DNA of 64,000 nucleotides from Deroplatys truncata (GCA_030765065.1 CM060990.1:411441198-411505197); one strand, 5' to 3'. Shown: positions 10,390 to 21,264, numbered from the stretch's first letter. Program-made: numbers and translations. Notes: generated by a model from the letters alone, not told the origin.

Positions 10390-11890
10390 GAGAATGAAAG
10401 AGGAGGCCAAGATAGGAAAATGGAGGTCCAAAGGGAGAAATGTCAAACAGCAAGCATATGGAGGAAGCAAGCTAGAACACAGCCGGCAATTGTCAAAGTC
10501 AAGCAGAGGAGGGAACATTGGTATCGCCACAAAAGAAAAGAATCACCTCCCAGAGAATATCATGCAAACTCAGCAGTTGGCAGCTGGGAAAGTACTGAGG
10601 ATGCGAACAGGTGTTTGGAGGAGCGATGATGCCACCACTACTATGGATCCAAGCATGCGTCAACACCACATAGATTGCTGTTAGCCATTGAAAGTGATTG
10701 GAACTGTAAGCACAATAATGATGAGGAATGCTACAAATCTCAAGGGGTGACAGCTAAAGAGGAAATTCAACTTAGAAGCAGGAAAACGCCAGATAGCTTT
10801 AGGTTGAGAACTAGGTCAATATAGGGACTAGGTAGAAAAAGAGACAGGTAATGAAATAGGGATTCTGGAATTGTGGATGGTTAAAATGCAATGGTTCTTT
10901 TTGAAAACAGATTGTAGCAGTACTAGAAACATGGATGGAAACAGAAGATGTCATTGAGGTGCAAGGTTTTGATTTTATTAGTAAAAATGGGGTTACAAAA
11001 AACAGAGAGGTATAGGGGGATTTATTTCACAGGACCTAAAGGGAATATTTGAAAGAAAATCATGCCTAGAAAATGTGATATGGCTATTAAGAGAGATCAT
11101 TATGTTTAGGAATACTGTAAAATCTCCCAAAGAATTCACAACTTCATATTCTGGATTATTTTCAGAGAATAGAAAAAGAAATGGAGGAAATGAGAGAAAA
11201 TAATCTTATGATAGTAAAAATGTTTCTTGGGGACATTAATGCTACATCTGTGCCCTATAAACAAAAGAAAATAATATCTGAGAGGAGCAGGGCTTTTATA
11301 GAGAGAAGGGCCTATGTAATAGAAAAAGCAAGGGCTTAGTAAAAAGCGAGGTGGATTACAAGCTAAATAACTTTGGTGAGAACAATGAATTTATAATTTT
11401 GAATGGCTACTGGGAAGATCAAGAATTAGGGAAAGTTGCATTTGTCAATGAAAATGCATAAACTGTTGCAAATTATGGTTTGTGTTCTACAAAAATGGCA
11501 GCAATCTTGAAGAACTTTAATATTGGTAGTCACTTTCCATTGAATAAGGATGGGCACAGTGAAAGAAATGGTGACAGTGAACACACTGAAAAAGTGATGA
11601 TACAAATGAAAAGATGAATTAAGACATGTTTACAGGATATTAAATTCAGATATCAGCAACATATGTTTATGAGGAATATATATAATGACTTTAAGAAATA
11701 AGATGTATAAAACGTCAAAAACTTTAAGTTGATAGTAAAATGTACTGGAGGAAAATAAATAAGTCCAGAATACCAGATAAGGCTCACAGTGACTGGTTTG
11801 ATAAGGGCTGTATGGAGGTTAGTTAAGGAATCAGCTATATGTTGGAAGGAAACTAACCAAATGGAGATAAGATTGAGGTGTTACATTCAA
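10390..11890 (+). mobile_element. Decayed LINE, ORF1/endonuclease part
   Basis: A very degraded LINE whose pieces align in order with the better-preserved LINE at 52.2-55.1 kb. From about 10905 the plus strand reads VAVLETWMETEDVIEVQGF, the endonuclease E-T-W motif. Near 11220 it reads FLGDINAT (GDxN motif) and near 11385-11540 the blocks EFIILNGY, GKVAFVNENA and IGSHFPL, matching MLICNGLM, GEFTFVNANG and SSHFPL of the other copy. Many stops and shifts occur. The upstream part (about 10390-10690) is polar and may be the end of ORF1. The element is interrupted at about 11890-11903 by a SINE and its RT continues beyond 13146. Confidence 0.65.
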
Positions 11891-12030
11891 AGGAAGCACA
11901 TATGTTTGTTTTTAGTAGTGTTTAACCCTGTTCTTACTGCATACAATGCTACAGGTGGTGCACACTGATGATATTATATAAAATGAAATGATAATTGGAA
12001 AAGGAAATGCTTCAGGCCTAAGTTTAGGGT

Positions 12031-12998
12031 TGATACGGTAATTTGTATCACAAATTACTTTAATGTAAATATTGATTGTAATATGAATATGTATTTTTAT
12101 GTGACATTGATTTCAGATGTTTATTAATTGTAATTATTATTGGTAAATAATAATATATGGCTTTACTGAAACTGTTAACAATAACGCAAGAATGCAGCGG
12201 TGGAGTGAGTTGTTTATCATTACCGGGAACAAGGAAGTTACGTAATGTTTCGCGGGTTTTCGGTAAAAAAGCTTCTAGAACATTTCCTAAAGTAATATGT
12301 ATTAGTGGTTTTCATTGGATGTTAAAATAGACGCTAATGTTGGCGCGTTTTATTAGCCAATAGCATTTCATTTATAATCTTTAGGCGTATCTTGAGGTAA
12401 GCCTATAAATAGTGTAGGTTCAAGGGAGCGTTCCCCGCAGTTCAACAAGATTCTCAACACATTACACGTCAGCCCACCAGTTCTACAAAATTCTCCGTTC
12501 ATTTATTTCGTCAAGTTACGCGCAACAGAATTACAAAAACTATTATAAAGTATTATACAGTTAAATATATAAAGTTGAAGTACGTGAGTTAAAAGTGAGA
12601 AGTTATTACAAACAGTTTCAGTATGGCGATTATCCAGATAAATCTGTGAAAGTGTTCGTGAACGTGTTCTGCAATAAAGATTATAAAACCAATTTCTTCG
12701 TCAATATCATTTCTAGACAAAAGATTCCTTTCCGCTTCACACCCTGCAAGAGATACTTGTTCTACTAAGATAATATGATAGCTAGCCGGAGGACAATATA
12801 CAAAACTTAAAATTCTTTCGAACCCTAATTGATGCAAATTGCTACGCCAGATGGAGTTAAACGAACCAACCAAATAAGGAGTGACGTCACACAAGATGGC
12901 ATCGCGTAAAGAAAAACATATATTTGCTCTCGTAAATTGGCTTCCAAACGTGGTGCTATATTAATGTTAAACACATAAGTAACATTAAAACCGTCGCA
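12031..12998 (+). mobile_element. Solo LTR of an LTR retrotransposon
   Basis: The 968-bp segment starts TGATACGGTAATTTG and ends ACCGTCGCA, so it has the TG...CA termini of an LTR. It is flanked on both sides by GGGT (12027-12030 and 12999-13002), a 4-bp target duplication. Removing it and one GGGT restores the SINE sequence seen in the second copy at 36.8 kb. Inside are a TATA box (12403-12409) followed by GTTCAAGGGAGCG, and an AATAAA signal (12673-12678), as expected for U3-R-U5. No gag or pol is nearby, so it probably remains from recombination between two LTRs. The superfamily is not determined; 4-bp duplications are common for Gypsy and copies with 4-6 bp for others. Confidence 0.8.
12403..12409 (+). 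promoter_or_regulatory. TATA box of the solo LTR
   Basis: CCTATAAATAGTG lies 370 bp inside the LTR, upstream of a GC-richer start region (GTTCAAGGGAGCGTTCC) and 270 bp upstream of an AATAAA. This spacing fits an LTR promoter with its own polyadenylation signal. Activity is inferred. Confidence 0.6.
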
Positions 12999-13145
12999 GG
13001 GTACCTCCCCAGCATTTGTAAGTACGAGAGCTGAGAAAACCCTGGAAAAAGTCTCAGTCAGGGAGGATGGTCCTGGCAGGATCTGAATTGCAGATCTCCC
13101 ATTTATGAGTCGATGCTTTAACAACCTTGGTTACCCGTGTCAGTA

Positions 13146-14031
13146 AGGAAGCATATAATATCTTAAAAGGAACAAAATTGGTGTATGGACAAGGCAAGTT
13201 AAATTAAAATAAAAACAGAATCAGGTAAGACCCACTTAGTGTTGGAAATAGAGAATATTCAAGTTTCAAAGGAGTGAAACAAATATTAAAGCAGTAGAGT
13301 GGACAAATCTTTAGAATGAATTGAAGTGAGTCGTTACATATTAATTCACATCACAATGACGCTTAAGCCATTTTAACGACTCACTTCAATTCATTATATG
13401 ATAACATCACAATTAACAATACTTCTGTCAATTCTACTATAAATCTTTAGAAGTTTAATTCACATTCAAGAAGGACTTGGGAAAATACGTCTTTAGGAGG
13501 GGGATTAATTATACTGAAGAATTAGATAGGCCATTTTCAAATACTGAAGTACTCAAACAAGCTAAGATCATGAAACAGAACAAAGCAGTGGATACAGAGT
13601 GTTACCGGCAGTATTCCTCAAGTTTGATGTGGAAGTTTAAATAGACTAAATTGTCTAGGAGAGCTATTAACGCCATTAGGCTCAATAAGGAAATACCAAA
13701 AATGTGGAAGAGCCATTATCCATCTTGTATAAGAGATAAAGGTAGCATGGGAAGTCCTGATAATTACAGGGGTATAGCACTATTTTCCAACCTAGGAAAA
13801 ATCTTCACTGAAATACTAACAGAGAGAATCCAAGATTTGGATGAAAAGTGTTAACGATTGTCTCCTTATCAGTTTGGTTTCCATAGGGGTAGAAGAGCTA
13901 TGGATAGTGCTATCATAATTAAGATAATTGATAGATACATTAGTAGTAAATGTGGGAGAATGTGCAGCTGGTGATAAAAAAAAATCAGTCATCTCTTGAA
14001 TGCCAAATTTTTATCAGTCCTACTTGATATA
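13146..14031 (+). pseudogene. Decayed LINE, start of reverse transcriptase
   Basis: This continues the LINE of 10.4-11.9 kb after the SINE. From about 13515 it reads EELDRPFSNTEVLKQAKIM and KQNKAVDTE, aligning with DGEIRSEEIIKQVKLL and KKNKATGID of the RT at 52.0 kb. Then follow PDNYRGIALFSNLGKIF (about 13755-13805) and YQFGFHRGRRAMDSA (13867-13911), standard LINE RT motifs 1-2. Sequence then reaches a region corresponding to the VDLEKAYD motif and is cut at 14031 by the mariner element. No RT is recognisable to the right of that mariner, so the 3' half was already lost or rearranged. Confidence 0.75.
13317..13440. mobile_element. 124-bp fold-back insert with 12-bp target duplication
   Basis: AAATCTTTAGAA occurs immediately before (13305-13316) and within the first bases after (13441-13452) this insert. 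Near its left edge a perfect 22-bp inverted repeat (13315-13336 and 13374-13395, beginning AATGAATTGAAGTGAGTC) surrounds a 37-nt loop. The rest is AT-rich. The insert lies just upstream of the LINE RT motifs. It may be a MITE-like or small retrotransposed element; 12 bp is long for a MITE duplication. Confidence 0.7.
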
Positions 14032-15318
14032 CGAGGGTGGGTTGAAAAGTAACACACAATAATTTTTTTCTGCCTTGGTATTGCAGCTGGAATGTTGCAA
14101 TTTCGTATAGATATAGTTTGAAGTTTTCACTACAGAGGGCATTTTTTGTTTCATGTGCAGCTCTAGCAAGAGAAGCATGAACTACGCAACAAAGATGGCA
14201 CGCATGTTACTGTCGTCCATGTGTGAAGAGCAGAGAGGTGTGGTTCGATAATGGTGGGCCAAAGGGCATAAACTGAGTGATATTCACAGGGACTTGCTTG
14301 GCGTGTATGAGGATGATTGTATGGACCGTAGCAATGTCTCCAGGTGGTATGCATTCTTCCTAGAGGGCCATATGAACCTTAGTGATTCGCTATGCTCTGA
14401 GAGGCCGGTAACAGCTGCAACCCCACAGAATGTCAGAGGCATTGAGACGGCAATTTTGAATGACTGGCATGTGCAACTGCAAACCTTATTGCAACAGTTC
14501 AACATTTCCTATGGTGCAGTGTATGATATTGTTCATGATATGTTGAAATTTAGTAAAGTTAGTGCTCGCTGGGTGCCTAAGAACCTGACAGACAACCACA
14601 AGGGCCAGCGAATGATGATGAGCTTGGGTTACCTATTGCGGTACATTGCAGAAGGCCATGACTTTCTGAAAGAAATCGTCACTGGTGATGAGTTGTGGGC
14701 ATACCACTACATGCCCGAAACCAAGCAGGCAAGTATGGAGTGGAAACATTCTGGTTCCCCAGTGAAGAAAAGATTCAAAGTGACTCAATCTGCTAGGAAA
14801 GTGCTTGGACAGAGTTCTGGGATATTCATGGTGTTGTATTGGTGGATACGGGACCACTGTGAATGCTGCAGCCTACATGAAAACTTTGGTGAAGCTGTGT
14901 CGTGTCCTTCGTGACAAACGCCACAACATGAATGCTGACGATGTCAAAATTCTTCATGACAATGCTTGCCCCCATGTTGCTGCTGCTGTTCGTCAGAAAA
15001 TCACCGAATTTGGTTGGGAGGGACCTTGCACTGTCGGACTTTCATCTGTTTGGTCCCATGAAGAAATTCCTAGCCAGCCAACGCTTTGCAACAGATGCAG
15101 AAGTGAAATCAGCAGTCCGCAGATGGCTATACTCCAAGGAAACGGACTTCTATGAACAGGGCATATTGAAACTGGTATCATGATGAAAGAAATGTGTTGA
15201 GAAACTTGGTGATTATGTCGAAAAGTAGGTAACGTTCATTTGTGATTTTTTTGTTGTTTTAACTATTAAACTTTTTTTGTAAAAAAATTATTGTGCATTA
15301 CTTTTTGATCTGCCCTCG
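14032..15318 (+). mobile_element. mariner element 1 with both terminal inverted repeats
   Basis: The left end CGAGGGTGGGTTGAAAAGTA and the right end (reverse complement CGAGGGCAGATCAAAAAGTA) are imperfect inverted repeats that continue with a matching CACAATAATTTTTT-type block. TA lies directly outside each end (14030-14031 and 15319-15320). The 1287-bp length is normal for mariner. The element landed in the decaying LINE RT at 14031. Confidence 0.9.
14177..15183 (+). pseudogene. mariner transposase (DD34D type), broken
   Basis: The likely start is ATG at 14177 (MNYATKMARM), followed by the helix-turn-helix region. A stop interrupts VVR-WWAKGHK near 14249. A long open part (14294-14914) carries the linker-like SARWVPKNLTDNHKGQR and the first catalytic block VTGDELWAYHY. 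A shift follows near 14850, then ILHDNACPHVA with the second Asp, then another shift to LSDFHLFGPMKKFL with the third. Compared with usual mariners, the stretch between WE-G and SDFHLF is about seven residues short (the HPPYSPDLAP part is mostly gone). The protein, which would cut and paste the element at TA sites, cannot be made. Confidence 0.9.
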
Positions 15319-15320
15319 TA

Positions 15321-15825
15321 GTGCGCAGTTCACAATGTAACCAGCAAAGCTGTGTAGCCACTGCAGCACTTGTGTTTTATGGCATGCGTTAAAGATGCTG
15401 TTAGTGTGTATGTTGTGTTAGCTTTGTAGCAGAGTGTGCAGTGGTGCCATGGTTATTTGCATAGGTTCCACCTTCTGGCATGAAGCACTTTATTTTCCTT
15501 TGTATTTTTTTTTAATAAAACTTTATAATATACTATGACAAACTACTTGCATAATATTGTTCCTCATACATAGAAATTTTTAACATTAACATATTTTATA
15601 ATATATCTTATAATGTTTATTATAATATATCCTAGTATTTGTTCTATCTAAATGCAATATGTTGCACACACACATTTCATGTGGTGCACAGAGGTCTGTG
15701 TAAATGCAACAACCTCAAACAGGTTTCTTTTCAGTGAATCATATATACTTTGAGCATGGCAGAGTGCACACACAAGGACCAAGGACATAGGCACAACGCA
15801 ATTTCTTCCTACATCAGTGAATGTT
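15321..15825. other. No gene recognised
   Basis: AT-rich sequence between the mariner and the Tc1-like remnant, with TATAATATAT-rich lines at about 15590-15645. No domain seen. The left boundary of the Tc1-like remnant could lie in here, but terminal repeats were not found. Confidence 0.45.
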
Positions 15826-15829
15826 GCAG

Positions 15830-16765
15830 GCTTTTCTACTCATGAGGCTGCAAATCCTATTGGAGTTCCTACATCTACAGCTCAGAGGTGGGCGAGATTA
15901 TCCAGGGAAAGGCTTGAACACATTTGTTCTGGTTCAGGATGAAGACATGTGTCCATTCTGGACCGAAATACAGCTTTAATCGCAGAATCAGAAAGGAATT
16001 CCTTCCAATCTGCTTCTGACATGAAAGCAAATTCATAGTTCCCTGGACCTGTTTGAATGGCTCAGCAACATATAAATGATGCAGAACTGATCCAAACAGC
16101 AGCTAAGATACAACACCAGACAGATGATCACAGAATGATTCTCCTAGCATTTGCAGAGGAAAATGCGAACCACAGCTGGGATATTCCCAGACAATGTGAC
16201 ATTTTCTTCCAAACATAAGGGGTAAGTAATTGTTTCCAGTCCAAAGCAGTCCCTTGATGTTGCAAGATATTAGGCTAAAGAATATTGCCATGGTAGCATA
16301 TCTGTGCCTTGTTGGGGCTAGATATTGAAGAGCTATTTGGGTGTATTGTGGAAGCTGGATGATACATTACCCAGTGCGCAATATGGATTGTACTTAAGCA
16401 TATTTTATTTCCTCTATAAGGATGATATATCCAGATTGATTAAGTGAATTCATACACGATAGTCAACCTGTCCGCACATGCCAAGCAATTTCAAAGTGGT
16501 TCTCAGAGAGGCAGGATATCAGAATAATAGACTGGCCTCCCTGCTCACTAGATTTGAACCCTATGGAAAATGTGTGGGCTAAGGTGAAAAAAAGTGCTTG
16601 AATTGCCTGCATATACACGAAGGACAAAAAATGGCTTATGGGCACAAATTCAAGAAGCCTGGGATGATGTAGCCTCTCGTCCGCAGTACTGTAGAAATCT
16701 AATATTATCTGCACCTCAAAGATTGAGGGCAATTATAAATGCTGAGGGTTCATATACCCAATATT
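15830..16765 (+). pseudogene. Tc1-like DDE transposase remnant
   Basis: Fragments in shifting plus-strand frames run in the order expected for a Tc1-like transposase: a HTH-like part (GVPTSTAQRWARLSRERLE near 15860), a middle part (HQTDDHRMILLAFAEENANH near 16110) and the catalytic C-terminus (DIRIIDWPPCSLDLNPMENVW, 16518-16577), where WPP-S-DLNP-EN-W contains the final acidic residue. The tail reads SLGWDDVASRPQYCRNLI-like (about 16650-16705). The second catalytic Asp is expected near HDSQPVRTC (16457), where it appears altered. Multiple stops make it inactive. Terminal repeats were not identified. Confidence 0.65.
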
Positions 16766-16769
16766 AATT

Positions 16770-17590
16770 TTTTGTTCATTTCTATGTGTTTTCAATTTAG
16801 GCAATAAAGGCTTCTGTTCTTATTTGTTTAGTTGTTTGTAAGGAATATGTTAATTTGTGGTTATCTTCTTGTTTGTGCATAGGTAGTGCCATAACACTCA
16901 AATGATATATTATGATATTATAATATGATATTAAAGCAACATTATGTTCTACACATACACTTAGAGAACCAATAATAAAACATAAAACAAAAATATTGTG
17001 TGGGATAAGAACCCATGAGCTTGCAAAGAAGTACATGTTCTCAATCCAGTTTATTTTATGCATGATCAACATGTTCACTGGCAAAGAGCCTACTGCAATC
17101 TTTTTGTATATTCTTTCCTTTACGTCATGCAAGATTATTTTCTAAGCCCAAAACTGGACCAGCATGCACAAGCGCTGACGGAACCTGCTGAAGTACACCA
17201 GCAATTGCAGTGTAGGTAACATTAATAGTTGCGTGGCCATTTGCTACTAATCCCTGCACTGACACCCAGACATGTGTCTTGTGGATGGTATTGAAACTCA
17301 AAAGATGTTCACCATATGTACCATTGTTAGAATCAAACTAGCTTTACTGTTTGTTCTGAAAATGAACATCTTGTCAGGTCCCTGCCATTCAGTAAAGAAA
17401 ACTGGTACATGCAAGCTGTGTTTGACTACAAGGGATAGTTTCATAAATTGAATTGATCTCTCTCAGCATTGTGTAACAATGAGGAACAATACATGCAGTT
17501 TCTTCACGACAAAAGTTTATTAAGAAAGCGGATGTTATGCCAGGAGTGCAATGTCGCCCTTCATCCAATTATGAAACGAGATTGAAGATA
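16770..17590. other. No gene recognised
   Basis: A minus-strand open frame of 111 codons (16797-17132) has no recognisable domain and an unusual hydrophobic composition; it is probably chance. The region from about 17130 may already belong to the Merlin-like remnant that follows, but no terminal repeat was found. Confidence 0.4.
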
Positions 17591-17613
17591 CCAGTTGTTT
17601 TCTTGGAGAGGAC

Positions 17614-18165
17614 ATGAGCAATTTTCAGAGCCAGTTGCAAAGGGCACTTGGCTCAAGAACCCAAGATTATCACCTGCCCAAGTGCTCCTACTTACTTAAC
17701 AGCTTTGCCCATAAATTTTCTTATGAACAAACTGTTGTACAGAGTTCACTTACAGATACCTGCATAAGGCACAGAATAATAGCTGACTGGTTCAGCTATT
17801 GTCACGAGGTGTAAATATCTTCAATGGGCACCAAATGCACTAACAGGGGCAAAATAGGCAGTGCCAGCCTCGTCATTCATATTGACGAATGCAAAATTGG
17901 ATGAAGAAAATTTGATCGTGGCCACATCATGGAAGGAAACTGGAACCTGGAAATGATTGACGTTGTTACCAATGAGGTGAGGATGGCAGTATGCCCCCAT
18001 AATAGGAGAGATGGTGCTAACTTCTTTGCCTTAATTGAGGAGCATGTGGATTGTTGGGGTGGTTACAATGGACTAAATGGCTGGGGGCTTTGCTGCTCAC
18101 CTTGTGGTAAACCACCACAGCCAGCATATCATGGATCCAGTCACAAATGCTCACAAGAATATTCA
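17614..18165 (+). pseudogene. Merlin-like (ISXO2/IS1016-type) transposase remnant
   Basis: The N-terminal part reads LLNSFAHKFSYEQTVVQSSL and HRIIADWFSYCHEV, then a shift, then IHIDECKIG and KFDRGHIMEGNW (17879-17943). This is the D-E-x-K-x-G and R-G-H block of the ISXO2-like DDE domain. It continues with MIDVVTNEVRMAVCPHNRRDGANFF and EEHVDCWGGYNGLNGWG. A second shift leads to AAHLVVNHHSQHIMDPVTNA, where NHS-F-DP-T-AHT is expected in Merlin. About six residues before DCWGGY seem deleted. Merlin elements are related to bacterial IS1016. This copy is dead, and its TIRs were not found. Confidence 0.7.
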
Positions 18166-18529
18166 AAGTTAAGTTGTTTGAAAATAAATTATGTAATTTT
18201 ATGTTACAAAATTGTTTTTATAATACAAATGAATTTATAGAAACATGTAAGATGTTAAACCACAAATAATGTAAATGCCTAGGCATTTATGATATCAACT
18301 AATTATGCTTTATGTAATTTTTATAATAAATTTCATGATTCCAATATCATTGTAATGATTAAAATGGATGAATAAAGAACTTGAACACTCCTTTCAAAGG
18401 ACAATTATTTGTGATAATGTGAAGCAAAAAAGCCTTATACCATTTTGCTGTGCAAAGTTCTGTATGGTCAATAATTAAAATTTGATCATTCATATATTTA
18501 TGCTATGCTAAGCTAAGCTAAGCTTTATT

Positions 18530-19390
18530 AAGCTAAGACAGGGAGTACGAAAGGGTGATTCTATCACACTGAAACTCTTTACCACCATAATGGAAAACAT
18601 ATTCTGAAAGCTAAATTGGAACAACAAATATGGTATAAAAATAAATGCAAAGAAACTATCTCACCTAAGATTTACCAATGACATGGTATTGGCTTCTCCA
18701 AATGCTTCTTGAACTAAACATGATCAGTAAAACAGTAGAACTCCCGAGCTACAATAAAACTCAATGTCCAAAAGACCAGTAGACCCAATTATAACTGATG
18801 GAACTGAGCTGGAGCATGTAGAAGAATATGTGTACCTAGGTCAGCTTGTCACTCTATCCAACAAAATGAACAAAGAAATTGAGAGACGAATAGTCCAAAC
18901 GTGGAAGGACTTCTGGGCACTTAATGCCATACTCCTTGATAAATCACTATACAGGAAACTCAGAATTGAAGCTCTACACACACATTCCTCACTCCAGTAC
19001 TGCTCTAATAATGCCAGATCTGGCTCCTAATAGACAAAGGAGCTCACTAGAGATCTGTCAAAGGAAGAAAAATCTTGGGCATTTCACTACTGGACAGTTT
19101 CAAATATAAGGCTCCAAGAAATTATGTCTTCCAAGAAAATCATGCAGCAGGCTGCAAGAATTAAATTAAAGTGGCCAGGGCACTTTGTGAGGCTTCACCA
19201 CAACAGATGGACATAGAAGAGCACTATGTGGGACCCCTATGTTGGAAGAAGAAACCGAGGCAGACCAAGAATACTTAAGACAACTAGTAGGGCCACAGTA
19301 GTTCAGTGCTGCAAGGTGTAGAACTGTTTCTAAAGATTGTGAAAGGCAACTACAAAGAAGTAACAAACCTTGAAAAAATTACATTTAAAG
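18530..19390 (+). pseudogene. LINE reverse-transcriptase fragment (RTE/R4-like type)
   Basis: It starts within the RT: VRKGDSITLKLFTTIME (18547-18597) corresponds to the usual VRQGDSISPKLFTA-LE. LRFTNDMVLASPNAS (18664-18708) is the catalytic motif, normally LRFADDIVLI; the first Ala-Asp is changed to Thr-Asn. An open part at 18764-19030 includes EEYVYLGQLV and RRIVQTWKDFWAL. The C-terminus (about 19160-19390) carries the K-WPGHF-R segment and W-KKKPRQ in shifting frames. Another 3' fragment of the same kind lies on the minus strand at 56.8-57.3 kb. Confidence 0.75.
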
Positions 19391-19784
19391 TAGGTTAAAT
19401 ATAGAATTAATAGTGTGAGTCCAAGTGAGGTTCAAAGGGTGCAAGAACTAATATTGATAGTGCAAATTCTCTACTTATGTGGAATATCTTGCCATATTAG
19501 TCTTTCAAATAGAGCTACCGCTCTTCAGGAGGCCTTTGCCCTTTATGGAACACTACAGGCTCCATTCATTCATATTTATGCTTGTTGAAACATGCTACAA
19601 GTAGGCAAAGACTGTTAAGTCAGATTTTGAGGATGGACGTAACAAATTTTTATGATAACATTTCCTGTTAACTTTGTCTCCATAGAAATTAATGAGAGTG
19701 CTCCTAGCACCACTGTGTGAATGATTGGGCGAGATTCTATGCTTGTAGTGTGTAATTACACTGCAAGTTGCATCTTTTTTTAGT

Positions 19785-20005
19785 TCTATTTATGGATGCT
19801 CTGTAACTGCTGTGGTCCTTAGCATCCCATTCTATATTGGGCATGAAAGACCAGTAATTTTGCTCAGAGGCCTCTTTATCAAGCTTGAGGTTCTTTTACG
19901 TGCTGTAAATCTATGACACGGGACCACCGGCTTTACTTCCCTTCCGAAGGAAGCCATACTAAGGACTTTTACGCCCAAAAAATCCATCGCCCTCCGCCGG
20001 ATGCA
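19785..20005 (-). mobile_element. SINE family B, copy 1 (5'-truncated)
   Basis: About 220 bp closely matches the SINE at 62706-62989. Shared landmarks are GTGGTCCTTAGCATCCC, TTGCTCAGAGGCCTCTTTAT, GACCACCGGCTTTACTT and TTTTACGCCCAAAAA. Similarity stops just after CCATCGCCCTCCGCCGG, so the tRNA-like head present in the other copy is missing, as in a 5'-truncated retrotransposed copy. Confidence 0.85.
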
Positions 20006-20534
20006 TTGCGTGCTCAACTTTTCAAGCATGGGATATAATGTTACAGAAATCTGTAATTTAGTATTGTAAACAATTAACAAACCTAAAAGTATGAAAGCTA
20101 CAACAAAATTTATTACCTAACTTTTGCTCTTCTGAAACCTGCAGACTATTAAAAGAAGTTAATTTTAATTTACTCCCTACACACACATCCATTCTGAAAA
20201 CTGCATAATCCTGCCAGGAATCAACTTTGGGTCCTTTGTATGAACATTTTACTAATCATACTATCTTTTCTTTTGTGACAATTAACTGCAGATATTTTGA
20301 AAAAGTAAATGGAACAACTGAAGTCTAGTGTCCTTCTGCATCTTAATTTAGCGAATATTATTCTACTTTTTTAGGGAAGAGAAAACGGAGAGATCTCTCT
20401 TTCAGATCCTTCTAGCTAGGATCAAAGCAAAATGTAATAAAGCCAAATAACAAAAGGTATTATTGCAGACAAGAAGTATAATAATATTTCATGCTTGTGT
20501 ATTTATGGAGTCACTTTTTTAACACTATGTCGCT

Positions 20535-21260
20535 TACACTTTAATTTATGAGGGACTAGTTTCGGAAGCCGTTGCTTCCATTTTCAACCTTGGGGTCCAA
20601 CTGCCATTGCTGGTTGTAACTGACTGCAGCCTTCTCTTTAGCAGTGGAACAATGAACTTCTTCACTAAGGTGTCAACTGGTGGGATTTCAAAATTTATCA
20701 GATGGTCTTTGGGCTTCTATATTAAAATGTTTTCCCACATTGTGAGTTCATTATGGCTCACATGCTTTTTAGTAGTTTTGGATTTTTATGGTTTATGGTT
20801 TTCATCCCAAAAGTGAAATGCTGCTGTTGACTTGTCTTCTAGTTTTTACTTAACATTCCTGAAGTGTTCTTTGGCTCTGGTTTTTAGGAATTTTCTGGTG
20901 TTTCTTATGTAGAACTTTTCACAATCCACACAGTTGATTTGGTATATTCTGGATCTATTGTCTGGTGGGATCTCATCTTTTGTTTTTGAATTAAGCATGT
21001 TTATTACTAAGTATCTGTTTAGCCAAGATGACATTTTGTTCTCTGAAGATCTTTTTGAATTTTCTGAATGCTTTCGGGTGGTAAGTAAACCTCCTGAGTG
21101 TGTTGTTACTATCTTGTTGTGGTGAGGGTGCTTATTTACGTCATGGCTTTCTTTTGCTTTGCGTTGTTTTTCTTCCTGTATGCAAGCCTTTTGTTGTATC
21201 CATTTACTTTTGCAATGTTGATTATCATTTTTAGTTCCTTGTTGAATTCAGCTTGGGCCA
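20535..21260 (-). mobile_element. Penelope-like element copy C (3' part)
   Basis: On the minus strand the order is EFNKELKMIINIAKVNGYN (RT-endonuclease linker), then IYQINCVDCEKFYI and KTRAKEHFRNVK (20846-20950; GIY-YIG with the PLE-type Cys pair). Next come an AAFHFW-like stretch and the C-terminus INFEIPPVDT. The 3' tail contains a perfect 6-bp hairpin (GGAAGC, loop AACG, GCTTCC) directly followed by GAAACTAGTC (20556-20590). The Gly of the usual YIG-x-T is replaced by YIRNT, a likely damaging change. This copy is diverged from copies A and B and probably belongs to another subfamily. Confidence 0.8.
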
Positions 21261-21264
21261 TGTG

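Larger units (their letters stand above)
11904..13145 (-). mobile_element. tRNA-derived SINE (family A, copy 1), split by a solo LTR
   Basis: Two parts (11904-12030 and 13003-13145, about 270 bp together) match the uninterrupted copy at 36668-36950. Shared landmarks are AGTGTTTAA, ACTACAGGTGGTG (CTACAGGTGGTG here), AGGCCTAAGTTTAGG, CTCAGTCAGGGAGG and CTGGCAGGAT. The tRNA-like head is at the right end on the minus strand, where a B-box-like sequence precedes the element body. Flanks AGGAAGCACATAT (11891-11903) and AGGAAGCATAT (13146-13156) look like a target-site duplication. The SINE inserted into the older LINE and was then itself hit by an LTR element. Confidence 0.75.

Noticed and set aside
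16797-17132. 111-codon minus-strand frame
   Set aside because: No domain, low-complexity hydrophobic composition, no homologous copy in the window.
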